From Pseudomonas mandelii (GTDB lineage: Bacteria > Pseudomonadota > Gammaproteobacteria > Pseudomonadales > Pseudomonadaceae), in NCBI RefSeq assembly GCF_024138395.1, contig NZ_JAMYDU010000009.1, positions 154,136-218,135 of the forward strand: a DNA stretch of 64,000 bases. The letters run 5' to 3'. A program made the translations under genes and the position numbers. The notes under the pieces were generated by a model. That model worked only from the letters and a program-made list of their open reading frames with translations, was not told the origin of the DNA and searched no databases. Positions 27,909 to 37,606 of this stretch are shown here, piece after piece. Each line of letters begins with the position of its first letter. Position 1 is the first letter of the stretch.

Positions 27909-29390
27909 TCAAAGCTTGAGCTGCCCAATGGCCTTGCTCAATTCCCCTGCCAACATCGCCAGCTCATTGCTGGTAATCGCCGAATTCACGGTCTGCTGCA
28001 CGGTGTTTTCGGTCACGTCGCGAATGCTCACCACCGCCCGATTCATCTCTTCCGCCACATGGCTTTGCTGCTCGGCTGCCACTGCGATCTGCGTATTGCT
28101 TTCACGCATCTGCGCCACCGCACCGGTGATTTCGGCCAGGGCCACGCTGGCTTCCTGGGCCTGCTGCATGCAGTCGTCGGCCTTGTACGAGCTTTCCTGC
28201 ATGAAATCCACGGCGTCCCGAGTGACGGCCAGCAGCGCTGAAACCATGGTGGTGATCTCGTCGGTGGATGCCTGGACGCGCTTGGCCAGGTTACGCACCT
28301 CATCAGCGACCACCGCAAACCCACGGCCCATTTCACCGGCCCGGGCCGCTTCAATGGCGGCGTTAAGGGCCAGCAGGTTGGTCTGTTCGGCGATGCTGTG
28401 GATCACGCTGACCACGCCGTTGATCTTCTGGCTGTCCTCGGCCAGATGCTGAATCATCTCGGCCGTTTGCTGCACGCCGGTGGACAACCCGCCAATCGAT
28501 TTCTGCACCCGAGTGACCACTTCCTGGCCACTGCCGGCCAAGGTGTCGGCAGTTTGCGAGAGGTCGCGGGTGGCGCCGGCGTGTTGGGCAATGTGATGGA
28601 CCGTGGCGGTCATTTCGTTAATCGCCGTGGCGGCCTGATCGGTTTCGCTTTGCTGACCGAGCATGCCGTGACGCACCTCGTTCATGCTCGAGGCCAGCCG
28701 CGCGGCACCGACATCCAGCTGCCGGGCGGTATTGGCGACGGTGTTGACCACCCGCTGGTAACCGGCCTGCATGGCATTGAAGGCATTGGCCATCTGCCCG
28801 ACTTCATCCTTGCAAGCCAGAGGTACGCGGGCCGACAGGTCGCCGGTTTTCTCGACGTGGAGCATCACATCTTTCAAGGTGTTGAGCTGGCTGAGCAGGA
28901 AGCGGATCAACAGTTGCGACGCGCCGAGCATCGCCAGCATCAGAATGAACACTGCTACTGCATAGTGGGTGAAGCGTTCGCCGAACACTTGGCTCAGGCT
29001 CTGGCCATAGGCAATCACCGCGATCTGTTGACCGTCAGGGCGAGTGAATACCTCGGCGCCCATCAACGGGTTTTCACCGAACAGTGGCAGGGTGTTGATG
29101 TCGACCCAACCGTTGGTATCGGTCAGCTCCAGCAATGGTTGTCCGTTCAGTAACGGTGCCTGCCCGCGATTGAAGGTCAGCAGGTGATCGGCCTTGGGCA
29201 GCGGCTGCCCGGCAGGCCAGGCATTGAGTAACCGCGCCTGGACCTGGGCCGACGCTTGAGCGGCGAGGCTTCGGGCCTGTTGTTCAAGCTGCACGGCGTA
29301 CAGCACCAGCAACAGGGTAGTGCCAAAGGCGACGGCATTGACCGCCCAGAATTTGTATTTCAGTGAGATGTTGCTAAGCCAGGCACCCAT
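27909..29390 (-). CDS. Methyl-accepting chemotaxis protein
   Basis: 493 residues from ATG 29390; a TTG at 29426 is in frame but less likely. Membrane helix 1 is near residues 8-30 ([20 protein letters not shown]). A ~110-residue periplasmic loop ([18 protein letters not shown]) and helix 2 ([19 protein letters not shown]) follow, then HAMP and the long helical signalling domain with the invariant hairpin tip ([23 protein letters not shown]). No CheB/CheR pentapeptide ends the protein. It is a predicted inner-membrane chemoreceptor; ligand unknown. Confidence 0.9.
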   Translation of the reverse strand: MGAWLSNISLKYKFWAVNAVAFGTTLLLVLYAVQLEQQARSLAAQASAQVQARLLNAWPAGQPLPKADHLLTFNRGQAPLLNGQPLLELTDTNGWVDINTLPLFGENPLMGAEVFTRPDGQQIAVIAYGQSLSQVFGERFTHYAVAVFILMLAMLGASQLLIRFLLSQLNTLKDVMLHVEKTGDLSARVPLACKDEVGQMANAFNAMQAGYQRVVNTVANTARQLDVGAARLASSMNEVRHGMLGQQSETDQAATAINEMTATVHHIAQHAGATRDLSQTADTLAGSGQEVVTRVQKSIGGLSTGVQQTAEMIQHLAEDSQKINGVVSVIHSIAEQTNLLALNAAIEAARAGEMGRGFAVVADEVRNLAKRVQASTDEITTMVSALLAVTRDAVDFMQESSYKADDCMQQAQEASVALAEITGAVAQMRESNTQIAVAAEQQSHVAEEMNRAVVSIRDVTENTVQQTVNSAITSNELAMLAGELSKAIGQLKL

Positions 29391-29494
29391 GGAGGTCTTC
29401 TCTGATAGCGGAAACAGTTTTGGCAAGGTGCCAGCATTGTGCCGCTATGCAGGGATTCAGATGTTGATGCAGGTCAACGGGCATCACCGCCAAC

Positions 29495-29586
29495 CTGTGG
29501 GAGCGGGCTTGCCCGCGATGAGGTCGGCACATTCAATGTTGATGTTGACTGACACGCCACTATCGCGGGCAAGCCCGCTCCCACAG
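29495..29586. repeat. Paired REP palindrome
   Basis: CTGTGGGAGCGGGCTTGCCCGCGATG and ATCGCGGGCAAGCCCGCTCCCACAG about 40 bases apart, between the MCP and tatD genes. Confidence 0.88.
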
Positions 29587-29596
29587 GGGATTGAGG

Positions 29597-30406
29597 TTAT
29601 TGGGGGATTGAGGGCAGACCGAAAAATGCTCGCGCACAGGCCGTGCTGTGTGCAGCCAAATCTTCCACCGTCTCCCCACGATGCAACGCCACTTCCCGCA
29701 ACACTTCAGTCAGATACGCCGGCTCGTTGCGACCGTTCTTCGGTTTGGGGCGCAGACTGCGCGGCAATAGATACGGCGCATCGCTCTCCAGCATCAGGCG
29801 TCCGCGTTTAATCTCTTTGACCAATGGATGCAGGTGCGTGCCACGGCGTTCATCACAAATCCAGCCAGTGATGCCGATGTGCAAATCCAGATCGAGGTAG
29901 CTGAACAGCGCCTTTTTTTCACCGGTGAAGCAGTGCACCACGGCAGCCGGCAACTGGTCGCGGTAATCACGCAGGATCTCCAGCAACCGTTGGCTGGCAT
30001 CGCGCTCATGCAGGAACACCGGCAATTGCAGCTCGACCGCCATCGCCAGATGCTCTTCGAGGACTTTTTCCTGCTGCGGGCGGGGTGAGAAATCGCGGTT
30101 GAAATCGAGGCCGCATTCGCCCACGGCCACCACGTTCGGCTCCTTGAGCAAACTGCGCAGACGCTGAGCGCTGTCGGCATTCCAGTCGCTGGCCGAGTGC
30201 GGGTGAATGCCGGCCGTGGCGAACAGTCGTTGAGCGCTTTCGTCCAGTTGCTGGCACAGTTCCAGAGCCTGTTCGCTGCCCTCGACGCTGGTCCCGGTGA
30301 GCACCAGTTGGCAGACCCCGGCAGCATAGGCACGGTCGAGTACAGCCTGGTGTTTGTCGGCGAAACTGGGGTTGGTCAGGTTGACGCCGATATCGATGAG
30401 TTGCAT
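29597..30406 (-). CDS. TatD family hydrolase
   Basis: 269 residues from ATG 30406 (GAGGTAGCACC upstream). TIM-barrel metallo-hydrolase landmarks are present: IDIGVNL near the N-terminus (this subgroup lacks the HxH of most TatD proteins), [34 protein letters not shown] and LESDAPYL. TatD proteins are Mg-dependent 3'-5' nucleases acting on single-stranded nucleic acid. The IDIGVNLT start points to E. coli TatD itself rather than YcfH/YjjV. Confidence 0.88.
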   Translation of the reverse strand: MQLIDIGVNLTNPSFADKHQAVLDRAYAAGVCQLVLTGTSVEGSEQALELCQQLDESAQRLFATAGIHPHSASDWNADSAQRLRSLLKEPNVVAVGECGLDFNRDFSPRPQQEKVLEEHLAMAVELQLPVFLHERDASQRLLEILRDYRDQLPAAVVHCFTGEKKALFSYLDLDLHIGITGWICDERRGTHLHPLVKEIKRGRLMLESDAPYLLPRSLRPKPKNGRNEPAYLTEVLREVALHRGETVEDLAAHSTACARAFFGLPSIPQ

Positions 30407-30643
30407 GGTGCTACCTCGGACCAAAGGCCGGAAAGCATATCAGAGCTGTAGATTTATAAGAAAAGCGAAGAACTACAACGAGTTAAAGCTGTCTGTTGAG
30501 GCCGCGAGACAGGTCGGGGTTGGTAGGATTGCCATCACTGTGCCACTCTCTCGCACTTTACCAGCGCTTCAAGCGCTCTGTTTCTGTCGTTCGACGTCAT
30601 GAAATCACCCATGAGGTCGGCCAGTATTCTTTCCGGAGAGTGG

Positions 30644-32065
30644 ATGATTCGTCCCTCGGTTTTGTTACTGCTGTGTTGTTCGTTGCTGCTGCCCATGCCG
30701 GCGGTTGCGCGCCTGGCCGGGCCGTTGCAAGCCGTGCCCGCAGCCAAGGTCCGCGACCTGGCGGAGATTCGCAGCAGTCGCGTGTTGCGAGTGTTGGTCA
30801 ACCAGAGCCGCAACAGTTCCGGTGAAGTCCAGGGCCAGGCCATCGGCGTCGAATATCATCGCCTGCGCGCTTTCGAACAATACCTCAATGGCCATGCCCG
30901 CGATGGCCAGGAAATCACCCTCAAGATCATTCCCAAAGCCAAGGATCAATTGCTCGGCGCGTTGCAGCGCGGGGAGGGTGATCTGGTCGCGCCGGGGGAG
31001 TTACTCGACCCGCAACCGGGCCTCGCCGTCAGCACCAGTCAACCGATTGCCAGCAATGTGCCGTTGCTGCTGGTGGGGATCAAAGGCGAACGACGTTACA
31101 CCCGTCTCGAGCAACTCTCGGGCAAAACCCTCGCGCTGCCCACCGGCAGTGCCGCCGGGGATGCGGTCAGTCAGATCAATCAGAAACTCGCGCTGCACAA
31201 ACTGCCGCCGGTGAAGATCGAGTGGGTCGATCCAAGTCTGGCGGTCGAGGATGTGCTGGAAATGGTCCAGGGCGGGATCTTTCATCTGACGATTGTCGAG
31301 CAACCGATTGCCGAACGCTGGGGCAAGATCCTGACCAAATTGCGTTTCGATCGACAGGTCCTTATCAGCGAGCCGGGCGAGGAATACTGGTTCGTGCGCC
31401 GCGACGCCTCGATGCTGCGTTCGAGCATCGATCGTTTCCTGACCACCTACAAGAAACCATCGGACCAGGATGCTACGTTCCTGCGGATCTATCGGCGCCT
31501 GTATCAAGTGCATTATCCCTTGGCCAAGGCTGATCGGCAGCGCTTGGAAAAACTTCGACCAGTACTGCAAAAGCACGCTGAAGCCCAAGGCATGGACTGG
31601 CTGAACCTGGCGGCGCTGGCCTTCAAGGAGTCGGCGCTGCAACCCAACGCCAGAAGCGGCAGCGGCCCCACCGGCCTGATGCAAATCACCCCCTCCGCGG
31701 CGCAACGGGTAGGCGTGAGTAATATTCAGAACCTCGACGCCAATGTGCAGGCCGGGGCCAAGTATCTGGCGATGATCCGCCGCAAGTTTTTTGCCAGCCC
31801 CAAACTCAACGAGCGCGAGCGCATGGCGTTCGTGCTGGCGGCCTACAACATGGGGCCGGAGCGGGTTCAAGGCATGCGCGCCGAAGCTCGGCGGCGCGGC
31901 TTGAACCCTAATCAATGGTTTTTCCAGGTCGAGCGCATTGCCATGGAGCAGGTGGGGATGGGCGCCGTCAGCTATGTTAATAGCGTGAACAAGTATTACT
32001 TGGCGTTCGATCGGGAACGGGAGTCGTTGGAGCCCCAGGGGCAAAAAGTGGTCTCACGGAAATGA
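30644..32065 (+). CDS. MltF-like membrane-bound lytic transglycosylase
   Basis: 473 residues from ATG 30644 (GGAG five bases upstream). A signal peptide (VLLLLCCSLLLPMPAVA) is followed by a solute-binding-type domain (~45-270; SSRVLRVLVNQ, YHRLRAFEQYL) and a C-terminal SLT domain. In the SLT domain Glu329 (FKESALQP) is catalytic and GPTGLMQITPSAA, VLAAYNMGPERV are landmarks. It cleaves peptidoglycan glycan strands with formation of 1,6-anhydroMurNAc in the periplasm. This is a paralogue type with MltF architecture; the true mltF could be elsewhere. Confidence 0.85.
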   Translation: MIRPSVLLLLCCSLLLPMPAVARLAGPLQAVPAAKVRDLAEIRSSRVLRVLVNQSRNSSGEVQGQAIGVEYHRLRAFEQYLNGHARDGQEITLKIIPKAKDQLLGALQRGEGDLVAPGELLDPQPGLAVSTSQPIASNVPLLLVGIKGERRYTRLEQLSGKTLALPTGSAAGDAVSQINQKLALHKLPPVKIEWVDPSLAVEDVLEMVQGGIFHLTIVEQPIAERWGKILTKLRFDRQVLISEPGEEYWFVRRDASMLRSSIDRFLTTYKKPSDQDATFLRIYRRLYQVHYPLAKADRQRLEKLRPVLQKHAEAQGMDWLNLAALAFKESALQPNARSGSGPTGLMQITPSAAQRVGVSNIQNLDANVQAGAKYLAMIRRKFFASPKLNERERMAFVLAAYNMGPERVQGMRAEARRRGLNPNQWFFQVERIAMEQVGMGAVSYVNSVNKYYLAFDRERESLEPQGQKVVSRK

Positions 32066-32168
32066 TCGACTAAGCTGATTGTTATGGTGCGTTTTTTGCG
32101 CTTTTAACATGAGTTTTACTGATTAATATAGCGGCCAACCAACACATACTCACAATGGATGACACAGC

Positions 32169-32603
32169 ATGAGCACATTGATCAACAAGGTACTGTCCAC
32201 CCACGCCGGTTACGGTCTGACGATTCTACGGATTGTCGTCGGCATCATTTTCGCGGCCCACGGCTCGCAGAAACTCTTCGGGGCATTCGGCGGCTACGGC
32301 ATTGCCGGCACCGCGCAGTGGATGGAAAGCATCGGCCTGGCACCGGGTCACCTGATGGCGATTCTGGCCGGTGGTACCGAGTTCTTCGGTGGTCTGGCGT
32401 TGATCATTGGTCTGCTCGCCCGTCCGGCAGCGCTGGGGCTGGCCTTCGTTTCGCTGGTCGCTATTTTCTCGGTGCATATCAGCAATGGTCTGTTCATGTC
32501 CAACAACGGTTATGAATTCGCCCTGGCCTTGCTCGGCGGCAGCCTCGCGGTGCTGATCGAAGGTGCAGGCAAGCTGTCGGCCGACCGCGCCATCACCAAC
32601 TGA
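32169..32603 (+). CDS. DoxX family membrane protein
   Basis: 144 residues with four hydrophobic helices. LRIVVGIIFAAHGSQKLFGAFGG is the characteristic first segment of DoxX proteins, followed by GGTEFFGGLALIIGL. The ribosome site is weak, but ATG 32169 fits the family start. Function is uncertain; relatives are linked to quinone or thiosulfate redox metabolism. A terminator follows. Confidence 0.88.
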   Translation: MSTLINKVLSTHAGYGLTILRIVVGIIFAAHGSQKLFGAFGGYGIAGTAQWMESIGLAPGHLMAILAGGTEFFGGLALIIGLLARPAALGLAFVSLVAIFSVHISNGLFMSNNGYEFALALLGGSLAVLIEGAGKLSADRAITN

Positions 32604-32620
32604 CCTCCCTGATTCAACGA

Positions 32621-32660
32621 AAAGGCCTGCATTGTGCGACGCACTGTGCAGGCCTTTTTT
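32621..32660 (+). terminator. Rho-independent terminator after doxX
   Basis: AAGGCCTGCA and TGCAGGCCTT form the stem and TTTTTT the tail. It isolates the following promoter and leader from doxX transcription. Confidence 0.88.
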
Positions 32661-32674
32661 GTTGCGCGTGATTC

Positions 32675-32704
32675 TTGACACTGTCCGGTCAGCTTCTCTA
32701 GGAT
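32675..32704 (+). promoter_or_regulatory. Sigma-70 promoter driving the leader RNA
   Basis: TTGACA at 32675-32680, an 18-base spacer and TAGGAT at 32699-32704. Transcription would start near 32711, immediately before the first paired element of the putative riboswitch. Confidence 0.65.
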
Positions 32705-32710
32705 GCTGCC

Positions 32711-32808
32711 CATGCGCCGATTTAAACAGCTACTTGCGGGGCGCCAGGTGACTTGATCCAGTTGCCGATAGAAGCTTGAAACAGGCTTCGAAATACCGCT
32801 AAAGCGCT
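32711..32808 (+). promoter_or_regulatory. SAM-II/SAM-V-like pseudoknot riboswitch (candidate)
   Basis: The order of elements follows the SAM-II superfamily. Stem P1 is GCGCC (32714-32718) with GGCGC (32740-32744). Its loop begins GATTTAA (32719) and ends CTTGCGG (32733-32739). GCGG in the loop (32736-32739) can pair with CCGC (32796-32799), which is followed at once by the diagnostic CTAAAG. Between them is an extra hairpin GAAGC/GCTTC (32771-32789). Downstream, TGCCTC (32819-32824) pairs with GAGGCA (32846-32851), which could bury the ribosome site. GATTT, CTTGC and GCTAAA are the conserved SAM-contacting bases as I remember the consensus. The call is by eye only; no covariance search was possible. 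Confidence 0.65.
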
Positions 32809-32864
32809 GGTTCGGTGTTGCCTCTCACCTGCCATGCAGACTTTTGAGGCAGAGACACGACACA

Positions 32865-33173
32865 ATGAATGCATTGAACCCCGTTATACGCCCCGCGCCG
32901 ATCACGGCACACCTCACCCAACGCAATCCAAAAATCCTGCTTGGCGGTAAACATCAGCCGACGCTTCTGCGTTACCTCGATGGCTGGCCGCGCCGCACCG
33001 GTGGGCCTGCTGCCTTCCTGATTCAGTTTGTCGACGACGGCGAGTCACTGGCTCGGTTTGCCAACGACAGTTTCGATCTGGCGGTGATTCTGGCGCCCAG
33101 CATAGAGGATGCGCCGGAAGTGATCAGGCAGCTGACTCGCGTGGCTCGCCAAGGGCTGATTACCCGTCGCTGA
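32865..33173 (+). CDS. Small protein resembling the distal part of a class I methyltransferase
   Basis: 102 residues from ATG 32865 (a TTG at 32844 is in frame). The second half (NDSFDLAVILAPSIEDAPEVIRQLTRVARQGLI) looks like motifs IV-V of class I SAM-dependent methyltransferases (FDLxxxxxxLxHxxDPxxxLxExxRVLKPGG). However, the SAM-binding motif I (GxGxG) is absent and the N-terminal half is not typical. It is therefore either a shortened, possibly non-catalytic relative or something unrelated. It has its own promoter and a SAM-II-like leader. Confidence 0.7.
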   Translation: MNALNPVIRPAPITAHLTQRNPKILLGGKHQPTLLRYLDGWPRRTGGPAAFLIQFVDDGESLARFANDSFDLAVILAPSIEDAPEVIRQLTRVARQGLITRR

Positions 33174-33206
33174 GTTTCAGAGCGCTGCGGCTCAGAGCGC
33201 AGCAGC

Positions 33207-33704
33207 TCACAGATAGTCGATCGCCACGATATACACGCACTGCTCACCGGTTGGCGTCTGGACCCGCACTTCGGCGTCCAGCGCCTTGCCGATCAGGGCG
33301 CGCGCCAACGGTGAGTCGATGCTGATCAGGCCTAGTTTCAGATCCAGCTCATCCGGCCCGACGATGCGATAGCGCGACTCCTTGCCGTCTTCATCTTCAA
33401 TCGTGACCCAGGCGCCAAAGTAGACCTTGTTCGGATCACTGGGTTTTTCGCTGACCACCTTGAGCGCTTCCAGGCGTTTGGTGAGAAAGCGCACGCGACT
33501 GTCGATCTCGCGCAGCATCTTTTTGCCGTAGGTGTACTCGGCGTTTTCCGAGCGATCGCCCTGTGCCGCCGCCTCGCTGACCGATTGCGTCACTTGCGGT
33601 CGGCGCACATGCCAGAGTTCATGAAACTCGGCCCGCATCCGCGCTTCACCTTCGGGGGTGATCAGCGCGGTGCCAGCGGTGCGGGGAGGGCGATAACGGC
33701 TCAT
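33207..33704 (-). CDS. greB: Transcription elongation factor GreB
   Basis: 165 residues. The N-terminal coiled coil bears the acidic tip region ([30 protein letters not shown]), and the C-terminal FKBP-like domain follows ([37 protein letters not shown]). The GreB-specific length and basic patch are present. It stimulates cleavage of backtracked RNA by RNA polymerase. Another GreA/B-like gene lies at 47053-47547. Confidence 0.93.
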   Translation of the reverse strand: MSRYRPPRTAGTALITPEGEARMRAEFHELWHVRRPQVTQSVSEAAAQGDRSENAEYTYGKKMLREIDSRVRFLTKRLEALKVVSEKPSDPNKVYFGAWVTIEDEDGKESRYRIVGPDELDLKLGLISIDSPLARALIGKALDAEVRVQTPTGEQCVYIVAIDYL

Positions 33705-33746
33705 GGCGACTTCTTGTGGTTGTATGGATCAGAGCGCTTGAGTTTA

Positions 33747-36254
33747 TCAACCCTCGCGCAGAACTGTCAGGGGGCTGGCGTTCAAGGCGCGGCGCGTACC
33801 GAACACACCGGCACCGCCGATCAGCACCGCGCCGATCAGTGGCAAGACCAATAGCCACGGATGCGGATGCCAGGGCAGGTCGAAGGCGTAGCGGTAAAGC
33901 ACCATACTCACCAGCTCCGAACCCAGTGCCGCCAGCAACCCGCTGACCGCGCCGAGCAGGCCGAACTCGATACGCCGGGCCCTGACCAGCAACTGTCGCT
34001 CGGCACCCAGCGCTCGCAGCAACGCACCTTGGCGAATGCGTTCATCCAGCGTTGCCTGCAACCCGGAGAACAACACCGCCATCCCCGCCGCCAGCACAAA
34101 CAACAGTACGTATTCCACCGCCAGGGTGACCTGGCCGAGAATGCTGCGCAGCTGCGCCAGCAAGGCTTCGACTTGCAGAATGGTCACTGCCGGAAAGCTG
34201 CGGGACAGGTCGACGATCTGCTGATCGTGACCGGCCGCCAGATAGAAACTGGTCAGGTAGGTCGCCGGCAAGTCCTTCAGGGTGCCGGGCTGGAAGATCA
34301 TGAAAAAGTTCGGCTGGAAGTTGTCCCAGTTAATCTCCCGCAGGCTGGTGACTTTCGCCTCCCGATTGGCCCCGCCGACGGTAAACACCATGTGATCGCC
34401 GAGCTTGAGTTTAAGGCTTTCGGCGACTTTACCTTCCACCGAAACACCGGGTATTTCATCCGCGGGTTGCTGGTCCCACCAGTTGCCGGCGGTGAGTTTG
34501 TTGCCCTCTGGCAGGTCGGCCGCCCAGGTCAGGCTCAGGTCGCGTTGAATGGCTCGATCACCGGCCGAGTCCTTGCTGACGATATCCTGTACCGGCTGGC
34601 CATTGATGCTGATCAGCCGTCCCGGCACCACCGGGTACAGCGGCGCCGATTGTGCCGACAACTCCATCAGTCGATCGGTAAAGGCCTGTTTGTCCGCTGG
34701 CAGAATGTTCAGGGCGAAATAATTGGGGGCGTTTTTCGGCAACTGGTTTTGCCAGGTGTCGAGCAACTCGCCACGCAGCAAAGCGATCAGCGCCATGGAC
34801 AGTAGAATCAAACCGAAGGCCAGGGCTTGACCCGCCGCCGCCAGTGGATGGCGCAGCAGTTGGCCCAACCCGAGGCGCCATGGCAATGCGGCGCGGGCCA
34901 GCATCCTTCGCAGGCTCTTGAGCAGCAGCAATAACAACCCACCCAGCACCAGTGCTGCGATCACGCCGCCACCGAGCAGGGCGAAGGTCAGCAACAGGTC
35001 CAGGCTCAAGCGCCACATGATCAGGCCGAGGGCGCCCAATGCCGCCCCATAAACTATCCAGGTGCTGGATGGAATCGGCAGCATGTCGCGACGCAACACG
35101 CGCAGCGGGGGCACTCGACCCAAAGCGGCCAGTGGCGGCAGCGCGAAGCCGGCCAGTGCGACCAGCCCGGTGCCGATCCCGGCGATGGCCGGCAGCAGGC
35201 CACCCGGTGGAACATCGGTCGGCAGTAAATCATGCAGCAGTGCAAACAGCCCGAGTTGCGCCAGCCAGCCGAGCAGGGCGCCGCTGACGCTTGCGAGCAG
35301 TCCGAGTACGGTCAGTTGCAGACTGAACAGCACCATGGTTTCTCGACGGGACAGACCCAGGCAGCGCAGCAATGCGCTGGCATCGAATCGGCGAGTGGCG
35401 AAGCGTGTCGCCGACAACGCCACCGCCACGCCCGACAGCAGCACCGCCACCAGACTGGCCATGTTCAAGTAGCGTTCAGCCTTGCCCAGGGCGCCGCCGA
35501 TCTGCCGGTTGCCATCGCGAGCATCCTGGATCTGTTGATTGGCCGCCAGGCCTGGCTTGATCAGCTGCCGATAGGTTTCCAGCGCCGAGGCGTTGCCGCG
35601 CCAGAGTTCGCGGTAACTGACCCGGCTGCCGGGTTGCACCACGCCGGTTGCCTCAATGTCGCTGAGGTTGATCAGCACCCGTGGCGTCAGGCTGTAGAAA
35701 TTGCCGGCGCGATCCGGTTCGTAGGTCAGCACTCGCGCCAGCTTTAGGGTTTTCATACCGACGTCGATACTGTCGCCGATCTTCAAGTCCAATGCGGTCA
35801 GCAGTCGCGCTTCGACCCAGGCTTCGCCGGGTTTCGGACCGCCACCGGGTTCTTCCGGCGCGAAAGGCGCGGGGGCGCTTTTCAGTTCGCCACGCAACGG
35901 GTAGACGTCATCGGCGGCTTTGATGCTGGACAGCTGAATGCCGTTGTCGGTGGCGATGACGCTGGAAAACTCCACCACTTGAGCGTGCTCAAGTCCCAGC
36001 TCAGTGCCGCTTCTTACCTGTTCCGTTCGTGCCGGTGAACTGCCTTCGAGCACCAGGTCGGCACCGAGAAACTCGGTGGCGCGCAGCATCATGGCGCCGT
36101 TCAGGCGAGCGCCGAAGTAACCGATAGCGGTACTCGCCGCCACGGCCACCAGCAAGGCAAAGAACAACACGCGCAACTCACCGGCGCGGGCATCACGCAG
36201 CAATTGGCGGATGGCGAGACTGAACAGGCGCAACAGCGGCAAGCTTGCCATCAA
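33747..36254 (-). CDS. ABC transporter permease, YbbP/FtsX family
   Basis: 835 residues. It has an N-terminal membrane helix, a large periplasmic domain (~40-250), and two blocks of FtsX-type helices around residues 260-480 and 710-830. Landmarks are ATRFATRRFDASALLRCLGLSRRE and RIRQGALLRALGAERQLL. It overlaps the stop of the ATPase gene by 4 bases. In E. coli the same trio, tesA/ybbA/ybbP, is adjacent. The exported substrate is unknown; such systems often move lipids or hydrophobic compounds. Confidence 0.88.
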   Translation of the reverse strand: MMASLPLLRLFSLAIRQLLRDARAGELRVLFFALLVAVAASTAIGYFGARLNGAMMLRATEFLGADLVLEGSSPARTEQVRSGTELGLEHAQVVEFSSVIATDNGIQLSSIKAADDVYPLRGELKSAPAPFAPEEPGGGPKPGEAWVEARLLTALDLKIGDSIDVGMKTLKLARVLTYEPDRAGNFYSLTPRVLINLSDIEATGVVQPGSRVSYRELWRGNASALETYRQLIKPGLAANQQIQDARDGNRQIGGALGKAERYLNMASLVAVLLSGVAVALSATRFATRRFDASALLRCLGLSRRETMVLFSLQLTVLGLLASVSGALLGWLAQLGLFALLHDLLPTDVPPGGLLPAIAGIGTGLVALAGFALPPLAALGRVPPLRVLRRDMLPIPSSTWIVYGAALGALGLIMWRLSLDLLLTFALLGGGVIAALVLGGLLLLLLKSLRRMLARAALPWRLGLGQLLRHPLAAAGQALAFGLILLSMALIALLRGELLDTWQNQLPKNAPNYFALNILPADKQAFTDRLMELSAQSAPLYPVVPGRLISINGQPVQDIVSKDSAGDRAIQRDLSLTWAADLPEGNKLTAGNWWDQQPADEIPGVSVEGKVAESLKLKLGDHMVFTVGGANREAKVTSLREINWDNFQPNFFMIFQPGTLKDLPATYLTSFYLAAGHDQQIVDLSRSFPAVTILQVEALLAQLRSILGQVTLAVEYVLLFVLAAGMAVLFSGLQATLDERIRQGALLRALGAERQLLVRARRIEFGLLGAVSGLLAALGSELVSMVLYRYAFDLPWHPHPWLLVLPLIGAVLIGGAGVFGTRRALNASPLTVLREG

Positions 36255-36934
36255 GGCTCCAGAGGGGCGACCAGCAGGCCGGCTTCAAGGCGGATCAGGC
36301 GCCGGCAGCGATGTGCCAGGCGTTCGTCGTGGGTCACCAGTACCAGGGTCGTGCCGCTTTCCTGGTTGAGTTCGAACAGTAGATCGCTGATGCGCTCTCC
36401 GGTATGGCTGTCGAGGTTGCCGGTGGGTTCATCGGCAAACAGTACGTCGGGCTCGGCGGCGAACGCCCGGGCAATCGCCACGCGCTGCTGCTCGCCACCG
36501 GACAGCTGACGCGGCGAGTGCGTCAGGCGTTGGCCCAGACCGACCCGTTGCAGCAGTTCGGTGGCGCGCTCGCGAGCGTCTTTGCGGCCATCGAGTTCCA
36601 GCGGCAGCATGACGTTTTCCAGGGCATTGAGACTGTCGAGCAGCTGGAATGATTGAAAGACAAACCCTACGTGCTCGGCGCGGATGCGCGCGCGTTGGTC
36701 TTCATCGAGATTGCTCAGGCCTTGTCCGGCGAGGGTGACTTCACCGCTGCTTGGCAGGTCGAGGCCGGCGAGCAGGCCCAAGAGGGTGGATTTGCCGGAA
36801 CCGGAGGCGCCGACGATGGCCAGGCTATCGCCCTTGTTCAGTTCCAGGCTGAGTTCGTGCAGGATAGTCAGTTCACCTTCCGCGCTCGGAACCACTTTGC
36901 TGAGGTTCTTCGCGGTGAGAATGCTTGCGCCCAT
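36251..36934 (-). CDS. ABC transporter ATP-binding protein, YbbA type
   Basis: 227 residues from ATG 36934. Walker A is GASGSGKS, signature LSGGEQQRVAIARAF, Walker B VLFADEPTGNLDS, followed by the switch His in VLVTHD. This is the LolD/MacB class of mechanotransmission ATPases. Longer open sequence upstream reads antisense through tesA and is not coding. It is translationally coupled to the permease and divergent from tesA, with start codons only 11 bases apart. Confidence 0.92.
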   Translation of the reverse strand: MGASILTAKNLSKVVPSAEGELTILHELSLELNKGDSLAIVGASGSGKSTLLGLLAGLDLPSSGEVTLAGQGLSNLDEDQRARIRAEHVGFVFQSFQLLDSLNALENVMLPLELDGRKDARERATELLQRVGLGQRLTHSPRQLSGGEQQRVAIARAFAAEPDVLFADEPTGNLDSHTGERISDLLFELNQESGTTLVLVTHDERLAHRCRRLIRLEAGLLVAPLEP

Positions 36935-36944
36935 GGAGAATCCG

Positions 36945-37550
36945 ATGCGTGTGTGGTTTTTGAGTGCTGGCCTGGCCTTGATGTGCATGGCCCAGAGCGC
37001 AGCGGCGGGTACAGTCCTGATCGTTGGCGATAGTATCAGCGCCGGTTTCGGCCTGGATACCCGCTTGGGGTGGGTGTCTTTGCTTGAGCAACGGCTCAAG
37101 CGCGAAGGTTTCGACGATAAAGTGGTCAATGCGTCCATCAGCGGCGACACCAGCGCCGGAGGCCGGGCGCGCCTGCCGGCGCTGCTTGCAGAGCATAAAC
37201 CTGCGCTGGTTATCCTCGAGTTAGGGGGCAACGATGGGTTGCGCGGAATGCTGCCAACACAATTGCAACAAAATCTTGCGTCGATGATCGACAGCTCCCG
37301 CGCCAGTGGTGCCAAGGTATTGCTGCTGGGCATGCAACTGCCACCCAATTACGGTGTGCGTTACACCCAGGCCTTTGCCGAGGTTTTCACCAAGGTGGCC
37401 GATGAGAAAAAGATCCCGCTGGTGCCGTTTTTTCTCGACGGTGTGGGCGGTCATCCGGACCTGATGCAAGGCGACGGCCTGCACCCGGCTGCGGCGGCTC
37501 AGGACAAGTTGTTGGAAAATGTCTGGCCGACACTGAAACCGCTGCTTTGA
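36945..37550 (+). CDS. tesA: Periplasmic thioesterase/arylesterase TesA (SGNH hydrolase)
   Basis: 201 residues from ATG 36945 (GGAG six bases upstream). The signal peptide ends near AQSAAA (~21). Block I is GDSIS with nucleophile Ser30, block III is GGND and block V is DGLHP with the catalytic His. These are the Ser/Gly/Asn/His blocks of TesA (multifunctional thioesterase, esterase and lysophospholipase). The divergent ybbAP-type ABC pair is a conserved neighbour in gammaproteobacteria. Confidence 0.93.
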   Translation: MRVWFLSAGLALMCMAQSAAAGTVLIVGDSISAGFGLDTRLGWVSLLEQRLKREGFDDKVVNASISGDTSAGGRARLPALLAEHKPALVILELGGNDGLRGMLPTQLQQNLASMIDSSRASGAKVLLLGMQLPPNYGVRYTQAFAEVFTKVADEKKIPLVPFFLDGVGGHPDLMQGDGLHPAAAAQDKLLENVWPTLKPLL

Positions 37551-37606
37551 CGCTTTTCTAGCGGCGGTGTTTCGGCTAAGGTGGCGCCCCCGATTTGGAG
37601 CCCCCG

